Positions 15,676 to 23,424 of a stretch of 64,000 nt of DNA are shown here, piece after piece. The position numbers and the translations under genes were made by a program. The notes below the pieces were generated by a model. That model made no database searches, had not been told where the DNA came from, and saw only the letters and a list, made by a program, of their open reading frames with translations. Location: NCBI GenBank assembly GCA_020638555.1, contig JACKII010000003.1, positions 1 to 64,000 of the forward strand. Direction: 5' to 3'. How positions within the stretch are numbered: position 1 is the stretch's first letter; each line of letters starts with the position of its first letter. Source of the stretch: Alphaproteobacteria bacterium (lineage in GTDB: Bacteria; Pseudomonadota; Alphaproteobacteria; Bin95).

Positions 15676-16353
15676 ATGCTGAAATACTATTACAATCTCG
15701 GCCCGAACCCGATGAAGGTCACGCTGTTCCTGGAAGAATCCGGCCTGCCCTACGAGGCCATCCCCATCGACGGCCGCAAGGGCGACCAGCACACGCCCGA
15801 ATACAAGGCCATCAACCCGAATTCCAAGGCCCCGGCCATCGTCGACGACGGCGTCCGCGTGTTCGATTCCAACGCCATCCTGCTTTATCTCGCCAAAAAG
15901 ACCGGCCAGTTCACGGGACCGGCAGCGCAGGAGCCGGAAATGCTGTCCTGGCTGATGTTCGTCGCCACCGGCATCGGCCCCTATAGCGGCCAGTCCGTCC
16001 ATTTCCGCCACCACGCGCCGGAAAAGCTGGACTACGCCATCAACCGCTACATGTTCGAGGCGCGGCGCCATTACGGCATTCTCGACACGCACCTGGCCGA
16101 CAAGGCCTTCATGCTGGGCGACGACTACAGCCTTGTCGACATGGCGGTCTGGGGCTGGGCGCGGCTGCTGCCGGTGGTGCTCGGCGACGACGCCCTGCCC
16201 GCCATGCCGAACCTGAAGCGCCTGATGGACTGGATCAACGCCCGCCCCGCCGCCGCCCGCGCCGAGGCGATCAAGGAGCGTCACGCCTTCAAGGCCGACA
16301 TGGACGAGGCGTCGCGCAAGAACATGTTCCCGTCCAACTATCAGAAATCCTGA
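15676..16353 (+). CDS. Glutathione S-transferase family protein
   Basis: 225 residues with a thioredoxin-like N-terminal domain (YYNLGPNPMKVTLFLEE, NSKAPAIVDDG, then FDSNAILLYLA, the glutathione gamma-glutamyl contact) and an all-helical C-terminal domain. It resembles the YfcG/Ure2p-like group by the PNSKAPAIV and D-S-NAIL pattern. It would conjugate or reduce substrates with glutathione in the cytosol. A GAGG motif precedes the ATG. It is divergent from the quinone oxidoreductase and followed by the GMC oxidoreductase on the same strand. Confidence 0.88.
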   Translation: MLKYYYNLGPNPMKVTLFLEESGLPYEAIPIDGRKGDQHTPEYKAINPNSKAPAIVDDGVRVFDSNAILLYLAKKTGQFTGPAAQEPEMLSWLMFVATGIGPYSGQSVHFRHHAPEKLDYAINRYMFEARRHYGILDTHLADKAFMLGDDYSLVDMAVWGWARLLPVVLGDDALPAMPNLKRLMDWINARPAAARAEAIKERHAFKADMDEASRKNMFPSNYQKS

Positions 16354-16479
16354 CGCGCCGTCCCCGACCGCGACGCGGTGCGCGGCCGCCTGCCGGCACC
16401 GCCCGCCGCACTCCGGGCTTGCCCCCGGCAGGGTTCGCTGGCTCACTGGCGGCCAAGCAAACGCAACGAGGAAGCGCGC

Positions 16480-18114
16480 ATGTCCGCCACTTATGACTAC
16501 ATCGTCGTCGGCTCCGGCTCGGCCGGGTCCGTGCTGGCCAACCGGCTGTCCGCCAGCGGCCGGTACAAGGTCCTGTGCCTGGAGGCCGGCACGGAGGGGT
16601 CGAACTATTTCTGGTCGCGCGTGCCCATCGGCATGGCCAAGCTGATCGACAATCCGGCGGTGAACTGGGTCTATTCCTCCGAGCCCGACGCCGGCTCCGG
16701 CGGCCGGCGCATTCCCGTGCCGCGGGGCAAGATGCTGGGCGGCTCGTCGTCGATCAACGGCATGGTGTTCGTGCGCGGCCAGCCGCAGGATTACGACCAC
16801 TGGGCCCAGCTCGGCAATCGCGGCTGGAGCTATCGCGACGTGCTGCCGATCTTCAAGAAGATGGAGACCTATCGCGGCGGCTCCGACGAATTCCGCGGCC
16901 GCTCCGGCCCGTTGCAGGTCACGGACACGCCCACCGACATCTCGTCCCTGCACCGCCGCATGATCCGGGCGGCCGAGGCGATCGGCATTCCCCATTCGCC
17001 CGACTACAATGGCGGCGACCAGGAAGGCATCGGCATCACCCAGGTGACGATCAACAAGGGCCGGCGCCAGTCCACCGCCTATTGCTATCTGGACCCGGCG
17101 CGGGGCCGCTCCAACCTCACCATCGAATCCGGCGCCATGGCCGAACGCCTGCTGCTGGAGGGCAAGCGCTGCGTCGGCGTGCGCTATCATGTCGGCGGCC
17201 AGGCCCGCGAGGCCCGCGCGACGCGCGAGGTCATCGTCTCCACCGGCTCGATCAACTCGCCCAAACTGCTGGAGCTTTCCGGCATCGGCCAGGCGGATTT
17301 CCTGCGCGAACTGGGCATCGCCCCGGTGCACGACCTGCGCGGCGTCGGCGAGAATCTGCGCGACCATTACAGCCCGCGCGTGCGCTTTGCGATCACCGAG
17401 AGAGGCGCCACCTTCAACGACAACGGCCGCGGCTGGCGGCTCTGGATGGAGGCGGCGAAATACGCCGTCACCGGCCAGGGCTTCTTCGCCATGACCGCCG
17501 CGCCGATCCGCATGTATTTCAAGACGCGCGAGGGGCTGGAAAGCCCCGACGCCGCCATTGCCATGACCCCCTTCCTCTACGAGCTGGACAAGGACGGCCA
17601 CCTGATCATGGCCAGGCAGCGCGGCGTGACGCTGAACATCAACGTGCTGCGCTCGGAAAGCGTCGGCTCGATCCACGTCAAGTCCGCCGATCCGTTCGAG
17701 CCGCCGGCGATCAAGTTCAACTTCATGTCCACCGACTATGACCGCCGCGGCACGGTCGCGGCCATCCGCAAGGCACGCGAGTTGTTCGCCACCTCACCGC
17801 TGGCCGACGTGGTCGGCGAGGAACTGGCGCCCGGCGCGCACGTCGAGTCGGACGAGGATCTGGTCAACTGGATCTGCAACTACGCCGAGACCACCTACCA
17901 CCCGGTCGGCACCTGCAAGATGGGCTCGGACCCGATGGCGGTGGTGGACGACCGGTTGCGCGTCCACGGCCTGGAAGGGCTGCGGGTCGCCGACGCCTCG
18001 ATCATGCCGACGCTGACCAGCGGCAACACCAACGCCCCCAGCATCATGATCGGCGAGAAATGCGCGGAACTGGTGCTGGCGGACGCCGAGGCCGGCGCCC
18101 GCGCCGCCGCCTGA
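16480..18114 (+). CDS. GMC-family FAD oxidoreductase (choline/alcohol dehydrogenase-like)
   Basis: 544 residues. The FAD-binding VVGSGSAGSVLANRLS lies at about 8-23, and the GMC signature around GGSSSINGMVFVRGQPQDYDHW. STGSINSPKLLELSGIG is present, and the catalytic histidine sits in TTYHPVGTCKMG near the C-terminus. These enzymes oxidise alcohols at the flavin. The ATG at 16480 has GAGGAA upstream and starts directly with the FAD motif; the longer frame adds a Pro/Ala-rich segment with no homology. The specific substrate is unknown. Confidence 0.92.
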   Translation: MSATYDYIVVGSGSAGSVLANRLSASGRYKVLCLEAGTEGSNYFWSRVPIGMAKLIDNPAVNWVYSSEPDAGSGGRRIPVPRGKMLGGSSSINGMVFVRGQPQDYDHWAQLGNRGWSYRDVLPIFKKMETYRGGSDEFRGRSGPLQVTDTPTDISSLHRRMIRAAEAIGIPHSPDYNGGDQEGIGITQVTINKGRRQSTAYCYLDPARGRSNLTIESGAMAERLLLEGKRCVGVRYHVGGQAREARATREVIVSTGSINSPKLLELSGIGQADFLRELGIAPVHDLRGVGENLRDHYSPRVRFAITERGATFNDNGRGWRLWMEAAKYAVTGQGFFAMTAAPIRMYFKTREGLESPDAAIAMTPFLYELDKDGHLIMARQRGVTLNINVLRSESVGSIHVKSADPFEPPAIKFNFMSTDYDRRGTVAAIRKARELFATSPLADVVGEELAPGAHVESDEDLVNWICNYAETTYHPVGTCKMGSDPMAVVDDRLRVHGLEGLRVADASIMPTLTSGNTNAPSIMIGEKCAELVLADAEAGARAAA

Positions 18115-18140
18115 GCCCATCGCCACCGGGATCCGGGCCG

Positions 18141-18282
18141 GTGTTCCCCGGCCGGCGCGGAGCGGCGAGCCGGGGCCGGCTGGCTCTCCCGAACACGGGC
18201 CTCTCCCGGACAGCGGTAATGCCGGTGTTCGGGAGGCCGATAGCGGTCCCGGATGCCCGCTCCGCGCGCTCCGGGACACACG
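18141..18282. repeat. Palindromic element beta, copy 2
   Basis: Left arm GTTCCCCGGC...GCCGGGGC, a central region with CCCGAACAC...GTGTTCGGG (18188-18234) enlarged relative to other copies, and right arm TCCCGGATGCCCGCTCC...CCGGGA. It lies in the convergent gap together with alpha copy B. Confidence 0.65.
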
Positions 18283-18310
18283 GCCTTCCCAAGCCGCCCC
18301 GCGATTCGCC

Positions 18311-18414
18311 AGCGCGTTTTCGGTACTGGTTGCCCCACTCTCCTGCCCCATCTCCCGCGCAAGCGGGGACAGGGAAGCGGGGCTGGTGAGCCAGCGGGAA
18401 CAGAATGCGCCCTA
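18311..18414. repeat. Palindromic element alpha, copy B
   Basis: About 104 bp with the shared interior (CTCCCGC-gcaa-GCGGGGA hairpin, GACAGGGAAG, GGTGAGCCAGC). The right end reads CGCCCTA; on the minus strand this is TAGGGCG, and its first three bases are the stop codon of the Arg-Asp repeat protein. The left end has drifted (CAGCGCG). Confidence 0.8.
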
Positions 18415-18789
18415 GCCGCGCCCGCCGGACCCGCCGGAGCCCGAGCCACCGCCGGACCCGCCGCCCGGCCCGTTGCGGTCACGGTCGCGATCGTGCATCT
18501 GGTCCCTATCGCGATCACGGTCCATGTCGCGCTCGCGGTCTCGACCCCGGTTCTGCTCGCGCAGACGATCCTGTTGCAGGCAGTCGGCGTCGCGCTTGCC
18601 GTCCTTGTTGCGGTCGCAGTCCCGAACCTGGTCACGGTCGCGATCACGGTCCCGCTCCTTGTCCGCCGCATAGGCTCCGACGAGAAGTGCGCCATCGCCG
18701 GAGAACCCCACCGGCGCCACCGACAGCACAACGGCGAGCCCGACCGCGCCGAAAATCATCGACCGGGCCGATAACATCATGGGCTTCAT
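18412..18789 (-). CDS. Secreted Arg-Asp repeat protein with a dockerin-like calcium loop
   Basis: A 125-residue precursor. Residues 11-41 are hydrophobic and end in AYA, so a signal peptide is likely with mature start near A42. The mature chain is dominated by alternating Arg-Asp (44-54, 79-107) and ends in a Gly/Ser-rich tail (108-125). Between the RD blocks, D59-x-N61-x-D63-G64-x-x-D67 matches an EF-hand/dockerin Ca2+ loop, bracketed by C58 and C70. GGAG lies 9 bases before the ATG. I do not recognise a family. The coding strand is a hexanucleotide-like repeat, so length variation between strains is likely. A perfect FNR-type box lies upstream. Confidence 0.7.
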   Translation of the reverse strand: MKPMMLSARSMIFGAVGLAVVLSVAPVGFSGDGALLVGAYAADKERDRDRDRDQVRDCDRNKDGKRDADCLQQDRLREQNRGRDRERDMDRDRDRDQMHDRDRDRNGPGGGSGGGSGSGGSGGRG

Positions 18790-18886
18790 GTCTGTTACTC
18801 CAAGTCTGCCCTAAAACGACGATAACGTATTGCAAAACACTACCACCTTCAACCAATGCGGATACGCCCAACACACTCGGATTTGC

Positions 18887-18900
18887 TTGATCTGTATCAA
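18887..18900 (-). promoter_or_regulatory. FNR/FixK/NnrR-type operator, class II position
   Basis: TTGAT-CTGT-ATCAA is an exact match to the palindromic consensus TTGAT-N4-ATCAA of the FNR/CRP family (anaerobic or NO-responsive regulators). On the minus strand the box is followed after 22 bases by TATCCG, which is where a -10 hexamer sits when the box is centred at -41.5. The gene start is 98 bases downstream. The regulator itself is not in the window. Confidence 0.65.
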
Positions 18901-19082
18901 TCGAATTGTGTCAATTTTTGGGAATTTCCAAGCACCCAACCCTTCGAATACTATTTTACAGCCGCACTGATCAAGCAAGACCGGACCGGCCGCCAGCCCC
19001 GCGCCGCAACGGCAGCCCCCGATTGATCGCGCCCAATGTTTCCGTTATGTTCTCTAATATAGTGTACCGCGTCACGACCGCT

Positions 19083-19117
19083 CCGAATGGGCGCGGATGG
19101 CGTCCGCGCCCATTCGG
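19083..19117. terminator. Strong hairpin after the SDR gene
   Basis: A perfect 15-bp stem beginning CCGAATGGG with a 5-base loop, 15 bases past the SDR stop on the minus strand. No T-run follows on the minus strand; it may be a processing or Rho-related stop structure. Confidence 0.55.
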
Positions 19118-19132
19118 GATGCAAAACCGGAT

Positions 19133-19930
19133 CTAGGCCGGCCACTGCCGCGTCGCGAGCAGGCCGCCGTCCACCGGCAGTTCGATGCCGGTGACCCAGC
19201 GCGACTCCTCGCTGGCGAGGAAGGTGGCGGCATAGGCGACATCCCAGGCGGTGCCCTCGGTCATCAGCGGCACCATTTTCGCCCGGCGCTGCCGTGCCTC
19301 CTCGCCCTGGTGCGCCACCATCGGCGTGTAGACCGAGCCCACCACCAGCGTGTTGCAGCGGATCTGCTCCTTGGCGTAGTCCGCGGCGATCGACATGGTG
19401 ATGCCGTGCAGCCCGGCCTTGGTGGCGGTGTAGGAGAGCGCCCCGCCCGACTCCCGCAGCAGCCCGGTCGCGCCGGCAATCGACGAGACGTTGATGATCG
19501 AGCCGCCGCGCCCGCCGGCCCGCATCGCCGGCACCGCCGCCTGGCAGCAGAGCATGACGCCGGTCATGTTCAGGCCGATCACCTTGTGCCAGCCGGCCAG
19601 GTCGGTCTTTTCCAGCGGCCCGCCACCGCCGATGCCGGCATTGTTGTGCAGCACGTCGACCCGGCCATAACGGTCCATGGTCTCGGCCACCATGGCCTGG
19701 ACCTGGGCTTCCTGCGTCACGTCGCAGGCGATGACATGCGCCTCGCCGCCCTCGGCCTTGATGCGCTCGGCCAGGGCCTCGGCCTTTTCGCGCTTGCGGT
19801 TGACGAGCACCACCTTCGCGCCCTCGGCCGCGAACATCAGCGCGCACGCCATGCCGTTGCCGAGCCCGTCGCCCCGGGGTGCTGCGCCGGTGACGATGGC
19901 GACTTTGTCTTTCATGCGGTTTGCGGCCAT
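19133..19930 (-). CDS. Short-chain dehydrogenase/reductase (SDR)
   Basis: 265 residues. The cofactor motif is TGAAPRGDGLGNGMA with VNRKREKAE after beta-2; NNAGIGGGG is the structural motif, and the catalytic Ser...YTATK is present (SSIAG, SYTATKAG). VDGGLLATRQWP ends the protein. The sequence after beta-2 (NRK) favours NADP(H) over NAD. The ATG at 19930 is supported by AAGGA 8 bases upstream. It acts on an unknown carbonyl or alcohol. It is divergent from the alpha/beta hydrolase. Confidence 0.92.
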   Translation of the reverse strand: MAANRMKDKVAIVTGAAPRGDGLGNGMACALMFAAEGAKVVLVNRKREKAEALAERIKAEGGEAHVIACDVTQEAQVQAMVAETMDRYGRVDVLHNNAGIGGGGPLEKTDLAGWHKVIGLNMTGVMLCCQAAVPAMRAGGRGGSIINVSSIAGATGLLRESGGALSYTATKAGLHGITMSIAADYAKEQIRCNTLVVGSVYTPMVAHQGEEARQRRAKMVPLMTEGTAWDVAYAATFLASEESRWVTGIELPVDGGLLATRQWPA

Positions 19931-19993
19931 GGCCTGTTCCTTCGTTGCGTGGCCGCCTAGCATAGCCGGATCGCCACCGGAGCAAAGCCGCCC

Positions 19994-20863
19994 ATGACCG
20001 CCCTCACCCACCATTTCACCCGCCTCTCCCAGGTCACGCTGCACCACGTCACCTGCGGCGAGCCCGCAAACCCCGCCGTCGTGCTGATCCACGGCTACCC
20101 GCAGACCTGGTACGAGTGGCGCGACATCCTCCCGGCCCTGGCCGAGGCCGGCTTCTTCGCCATCGCGCCCGACATGCGCGGACTCGGCGACAGTTCCAAG
20201 CCGCTTTCGGGTTATGATAAGAAGACGGTGGCCGCCGACATCCGCGAATTGCTGACCGGCCCGCTCGGCCTTTCCCGCTATGCCGTCATCGGCCATGACT
20301 GGGGTGGGCCGACCGGCTTCGCCCTGGTGGCGTCCGCGCCGGAGGCCGTCTCGCATTTCGCCCTGCTGGACGTGGTCATCCCCGGCGGCCCGGTGGACAT
20401 CGCCCAGGACGGGCGGCGCTGGCACCACGCCTTCCACCACACCGCGGACCTGCCGGAATTCCTGACGGCGGGGCGCGAGCGCGAATACCTGAAATGGTTC
20501 TTCCGCAACTTCGCCTGGCGCGCCGACGCCATCCCAGACGCCGCCATCGACGAGTTCGCCCGCTGCTACAGCGCACCCGGCGGCATGCGCGCCGGCTTCG
20601 CCTATTACCGCGCCGCGGCCCAGGATGCGCGGGACAATGCGGCCCTGTTCGCGGGCGGCCTGCGCCTTTCCATGCCGGTGCTCGCCCTTGGCGGCGAGAA
20701 GCACGAGGCCCGCGGCCGCGGTCTGGAGCCTTACGAGTGCCTGAAGCCGATCTGCACGACCATCACCGGCGAGGTCGTCGCCGACGCCGGCCATTTCCTG
20801 GTGGAGGACCAGCCGGACTATGTCGCCCGCCGCCTGATCCGCTTCTTGAGGGAGGGCGCATAG
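19994..20863 (+). CDS. Alpha/beta hydrolase, epoxide hydrolase-like
   Basis: 289 residues. Oxyanion motif HGYP (33-36), nucleophile elbow GHDWGG with Asp102, and catalytic His267 in DAGHFLVE. An aspartate nucleophile with HGYPQTWYEWR is the epoxide-hydrolase / haloalkane-dehalogenase type rather than a serine esterase; GHDWGG favours epoxide hydrolase. Cap-domain tyrosines (about 228, FAYYRAAA region) would polarise the epoxide but were not individually confirmed. It is followed 44 bases later by a PhyH-family gene on the same strand. Confidence 0.88.
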   Translation: MTALTHHFTRLSQVTLHHVTCGEPANPAVVLIHGYPQTWYEWRDILPALAEAGFFAIAPDMRGLGDSSKPLSGYDKKTVAADIRELLTGPLGLSRYAVIGHDWGGPTGFALVASAPEAVSHFALLDVVIPGGPVDIAQDGRRWHHAFHHTADLPEFLTAGREREYLKWFFRNFAWRADAIPDAAIDEFARCYSAPGGMRAGFAYYRAAAQDARDNAALFAGGLRLSMPVLALGGEKHEARGRGLEPYECLKPICTTITGEVVADAGHFLVEDQPDYVARRLIRFLREGA

Positions 20864-20907
20864 GCGCCTAGACTGCGACCAAAGGCCTATAGCCGGAGGA
20901 AACCGCC

Positions 20908-22059
20908 ATGAACGATGTCACCGCACTCCGTTACGGCGACCAGGACGCCGCCATGCAGCGCTACCTGCGCGAGGGCGAGGCGCGAGCCATGGCCCTCGGC
21001 AATCGCGGGCCGGTCCGGTACGGCGCCGACGGCAAGTTGCACAAGGATATCCTCGATTCCTATTGGCAGAACGGCTTCTACGTGTTCGAGGGCGTGCTGG
21101 GCACGGACGAACTCGCCGACATCGAGGCGGACTTCAAGGCCATTCTCGACCGGCTGCCAACCGAACAGGGCGCGCCGGTCGACCGGCACGGCCGCCCGGC
21201 CCTGGCCCATGACTGCACGGCACCGACCCTGTTCTGGTCGAAGCCGCTGGCCGACCCGTTCGGCGGCACCGACCTCGCCAACGGCCGCCACCCGGTCAAG
21301 ATGTACGAACCCCAGGCCGCCGCCGACGCGCCGAAGGAAGTGGTCTATCTGATGCTCGGCTCGCTCCAGTTCTCGGACGCGTTGCTGCGCACCTACGGCC
21401 ATCCGGACGTGCTGGGCATCGCCGCCTCCATCAATGGCGACGACTTCGTGCCCTTCACCGACGCCCTGTTCATCAAGGAACCGGGCAAGGGCGCCTCGGT
21501 CGCCTGGCACCAGGACGGCGTCACCCACTGGGATTCGCCCGACTGGGACGAGGGCACGCACGGCTTCAACATGATGGCGCAGCTCTATGGCTGCACTGCC
21601 GCCAACGGCGTCTGGGTGGTGCCGGGCACGCACAAACAGGGCAAGGTTGACATCAAGGCGCTGGTCGAGACGGCCGGCAGCGAGCGCCTGCCGGACGCCG
21701 TGCCGATCATCGCCGCCCCCGGCGACGTCGCCGTGACGAACCGACAGGCGCTGCACGGCTCCTTCGCCAACACGTCGAAGGACTGGCGCGTGACGGTCAA
21801 TATGGGCTTCCATCGGCTGAAGTCGGTGCTGGGCGTCCATGGCGGCGGCCTGCACGCAGCGCCGCGCATCTATGACGAGGCCCATATCCGCGAGCGCAGC
21901 CGCGTCATCGGCTATGCCATCGACGCCCGCCGTCAGCGCTATCCGCACGAAACGCCCTTCGTCTACAAGCCCTTCGCCGAGCAGGGCCTCGCCCACCGCT
22001 GGGACGACGCCGCCCGCGCCACCATGCACGACTACAACCTGCTGGACATGAGCATTTAG
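20908..22059 (+). CDS. Phytanoyl-CoA dioxygenase (PhyH) family protein
   Basis: 383 residues. PhyH-type Fe(II)/2-oxoglutarate oxygenase: the iron ligands are H201 and D203 (AWHQDGVTHW) and distal H283 (QALHGSFANTS). The characteristic YWQNGFYVFEGVLGTDEL start of the double-stranded beta-helix domain is at 52-69. GTH and PGD turns (VVPGTHKQG, APGDVAVTN) fit the family. Substrate is unknown. GGAGG lies upstream of the ATG. It is probably co-transcribed with the epoxide-hydrolase-like gene. Confidence 0.88.
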   Translation: MNDVTALRYGDQDAAMQRYLREGEARAMALGNRGPVRYGADGKLHKDILDSYWQNGFYVFEGVLGTDELADIEADFKAILDRLPTEQGAPVDRHGRPALAHDCTAPTLFWSKPLADPFGGTDLANGRHPVKMYEPQAAADAPKEVVYLMLGSLQFSDALLRTYGHPDVLGIAASINGDDFVPFTDALFIKEPGKGASVAWHQDGVTHWDSPDWDEGTHGFNMMAQLYGCTAANGVWVVPGTHKQGKVDIKALVETAGSERLPDAVPIIAAPGDVAVTNRQALHGSFANTSKDWRVTVNMGFHRLKSVLGVHGGGLHAAPRIYDEAHIRERSRVIGYAIDARRQRYPHETPFVYKPFAEQGLAHRWDDAARATMHDYNLLDMSI

Positions 22060-22083
22060 CGGCGCGGATGGAGAAGGGCGCCG

Positions 22084-22186
22084 ATGTTCCCCGGACGGTG
22101 CGGAGCGCCGATCCGGGGCCGGCCACGGCGAGCGAACACCGGCGGCGACGGTGTTCGAAGCATGACGCCGATCCCGGCCGTGCCAC
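22084..22186. repeat. Palindromic element beta, copy 3
   Basis: Left arm CCCCGGACGG...ATCCGGGG (22090-22119), central CGAACACC...GGTGTTCG hairpin (22133-22157), and a diverged right arm. It is followed by the gamma palindrome in the same convergent gap. Confidence 0.65.
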
Positions 22187-22320
22187 ATGACCTGCCCGAT
22201 ATGCGGCCGGGCGCATCGAATGCGCAATCGAACCGCCTTCGCGGGAGAAGCGGGGGGAGAGGAGTGGAGCGGCGGCTGTTCTCGTCGCTGGCAGGAAGCG
22301 TCCCGCTCTCCCCCTTCCGG

Positions 22321-22426
22321 CGTCATTGCGAGGCGCCCGCAGGGCAACGAAGCCATCCAGACCAACCCTCAAACCTGTCTCGCTACCCCTGGATTGCTTC
22401 GCCCGCTTCGCGGACTCGCAATGACG
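22321..22426. repeat. CGTCATTGCGAG palindromic repeat (gamma)
   Basis: A 106-bp element with perfect 12-bp inverted ends, CGTCATTGCGAG (22321-22332) and CTCGCAATGACG (22415-22426). Inside, AAGCCATCCAG and CTGGATTGCTT are near-inverse. Repeats with exactly these ends are known from many bacterial genomes. It lies in the convergent gap before lipB. Confidence 0.8.
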
Positions 22427-22439
22427 CCGAGGGGGCCAA

Positions 22440-23150
22440 TCAGACGGCGCAGCGCTGCCCTGCCCCCTCGCCGAACACGGCCTCGAAGCTCTGCCGCAGC
22501 GCCACGTCTAGATCGTCCATGGTCACCGGATAGCCGAGGTCGACCAGCGAGGTGACACCGTGCTCGGCAATGCCGCAGGGCACGATGCCGCCGAAATGCG
22601 ACAGGTCCGGCTCCACGTTGATGGCGATGCCGTGAAAGCTGACCCAGCGGCGGACGCGCACGCCAATGGCGGCGATCTTGTCCTCCCGCCGCCCGCCCAT
22701 CCCGTCCGGCCCGCGGTCGACCCAGATGCCGATCCGGCCGTCGCGGCGCTCACCTTTCAGGCCGAAGCGGGCCAGCGTCGCGATGATCCAGTCCTCCAGC
22801 CGGCAGACATAGTCCTTCACCCCCAGCCGGCGCGCGCGCAGGTCCAGCATCACATAGGCGACGCGCTGGCCCGGCCCGTGATAGGTGTACTGCCCGCCCC
22901 GACCGGTCGCGAACACCGGGAACCGATCCGGCGCCAGCAGGTCGGCCGGCTTGGCGCTGGTGCCGGCGGTGTAGAGCGGCGGGTGCTCCACCAGCCAGAC
23001 CCATTCCGGCGCCTGGCCCTCGCGGATCGCGGCCACCCGCTCTTCCATGGCGGCAACGGCCTCCGCATAGGGTTGGAGGCCGGTACCAATGGTCCATTCC
23101 ACCGCAGGCAGAGATGCTTGATCGGCGAAGGGCGCTCTGATATTGGACAT
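22440..23150 (-). CDS. lipB: Octanoyl-[acyl-carrier-protein] transferase LipB
   Basis: 236 residues. LipB moves an octanoyl group from ACP to the lipoyl domains of 2-oxoacid dehydrogenases and GcvH, the first step of lipoate synthesis. The RGGQYTYHGPGQ motif is intact. The catalytic lysine K158 (KIAAIGVRV) and cysteine C192 (GIVPCGI) are both present. The ATG at 23150 gives a normal N-terminus; the longer frame runs through the tRNA-Leu region. It is divergent from tRNA-Leu and convergent with the PhyH gene. lipA is not in the window. Confidence 0.95.
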   Translation of the reverse strand: MSNIRAPFADQASLPAVEWTIGTGLQPYAEAVAAMEERVAAIREGQAPEWVWLVEHPPLYTAGTSAKPADLLAPDRFPVFATGRGGQYTYHGPGQRVAYVMLDLRARRLGVKDYVCRLEDWIIATLARFGLKGERRDGRIGIWVDRGPDGMGGRREDKIAAIGVRVRRWVSFHGIAINVEPDLSHFGGIVPCGIAEHGVTSLVDLGYPVTMDDLDVALRQSFEAVFGEGAGQRCAV

Positions 23151-23214
23151 GCTCTTGATCGCGCGGCGGGGTGGCCGCGCCCCTGGGACTGGGTTTCCGG
23201 TCTCAGAAACATAG

Positions 23215-23301
23215 GCGGTCGTGGCGGAATTGGTAGACGCGCAGCGTTGAGGTCGCTGTGGGAGAAATCCCGTGGAAGTTCGAGTCTTCTCGACCGCACC
23301 A
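23215..23301 (+). tRNA. tRNA-Leu(GAG)
   Basis: 87 bases. Acceptor GCGGTCG pairs with CGACCGC. Anticodon loop TTGAGGT gives GAG. Long class II variable arm, GTTCGAGTC T-loop, and encoded CCA at 23299-23301. It lies between divergent lipB and mgtE. Confidence 0.95.
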
Positions 23302-23424
23302 CCCTTCGAGTTGGCAGCTTGATCCCTCCCCCTTGGCATGGGGTAAGCTGTTGCGTATCCACCGTAGGCAACACATCTAGACGATCGGCGCAGGCTCCCG
23401 CCTGCCGGCTCGGAGGAATGGTGT

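Larger units (their letters stand above)
18790..19132. other. Gene-free region with FNR-type promoter and a hairpin
   Basis: AT-richer than its surroundings for 18790-18960. It carries the promoter of the Arg-Asp protein (box at 18887-18900) and, near 19083-19117, a perfect 15-bp stem located just past the stop of the SDR gene. No gene is seen. Confidence 0.6.

Noticed and set aside
18473..18673. A plus-strand frame of alternating Arg-Ser opposite the Arg-Asp gene
   Set aside because: It is the complement of the hexanucleotide repeat; it lacks a ribosome-binding site and a signal peptide, whereas the minus-strand frame has both.
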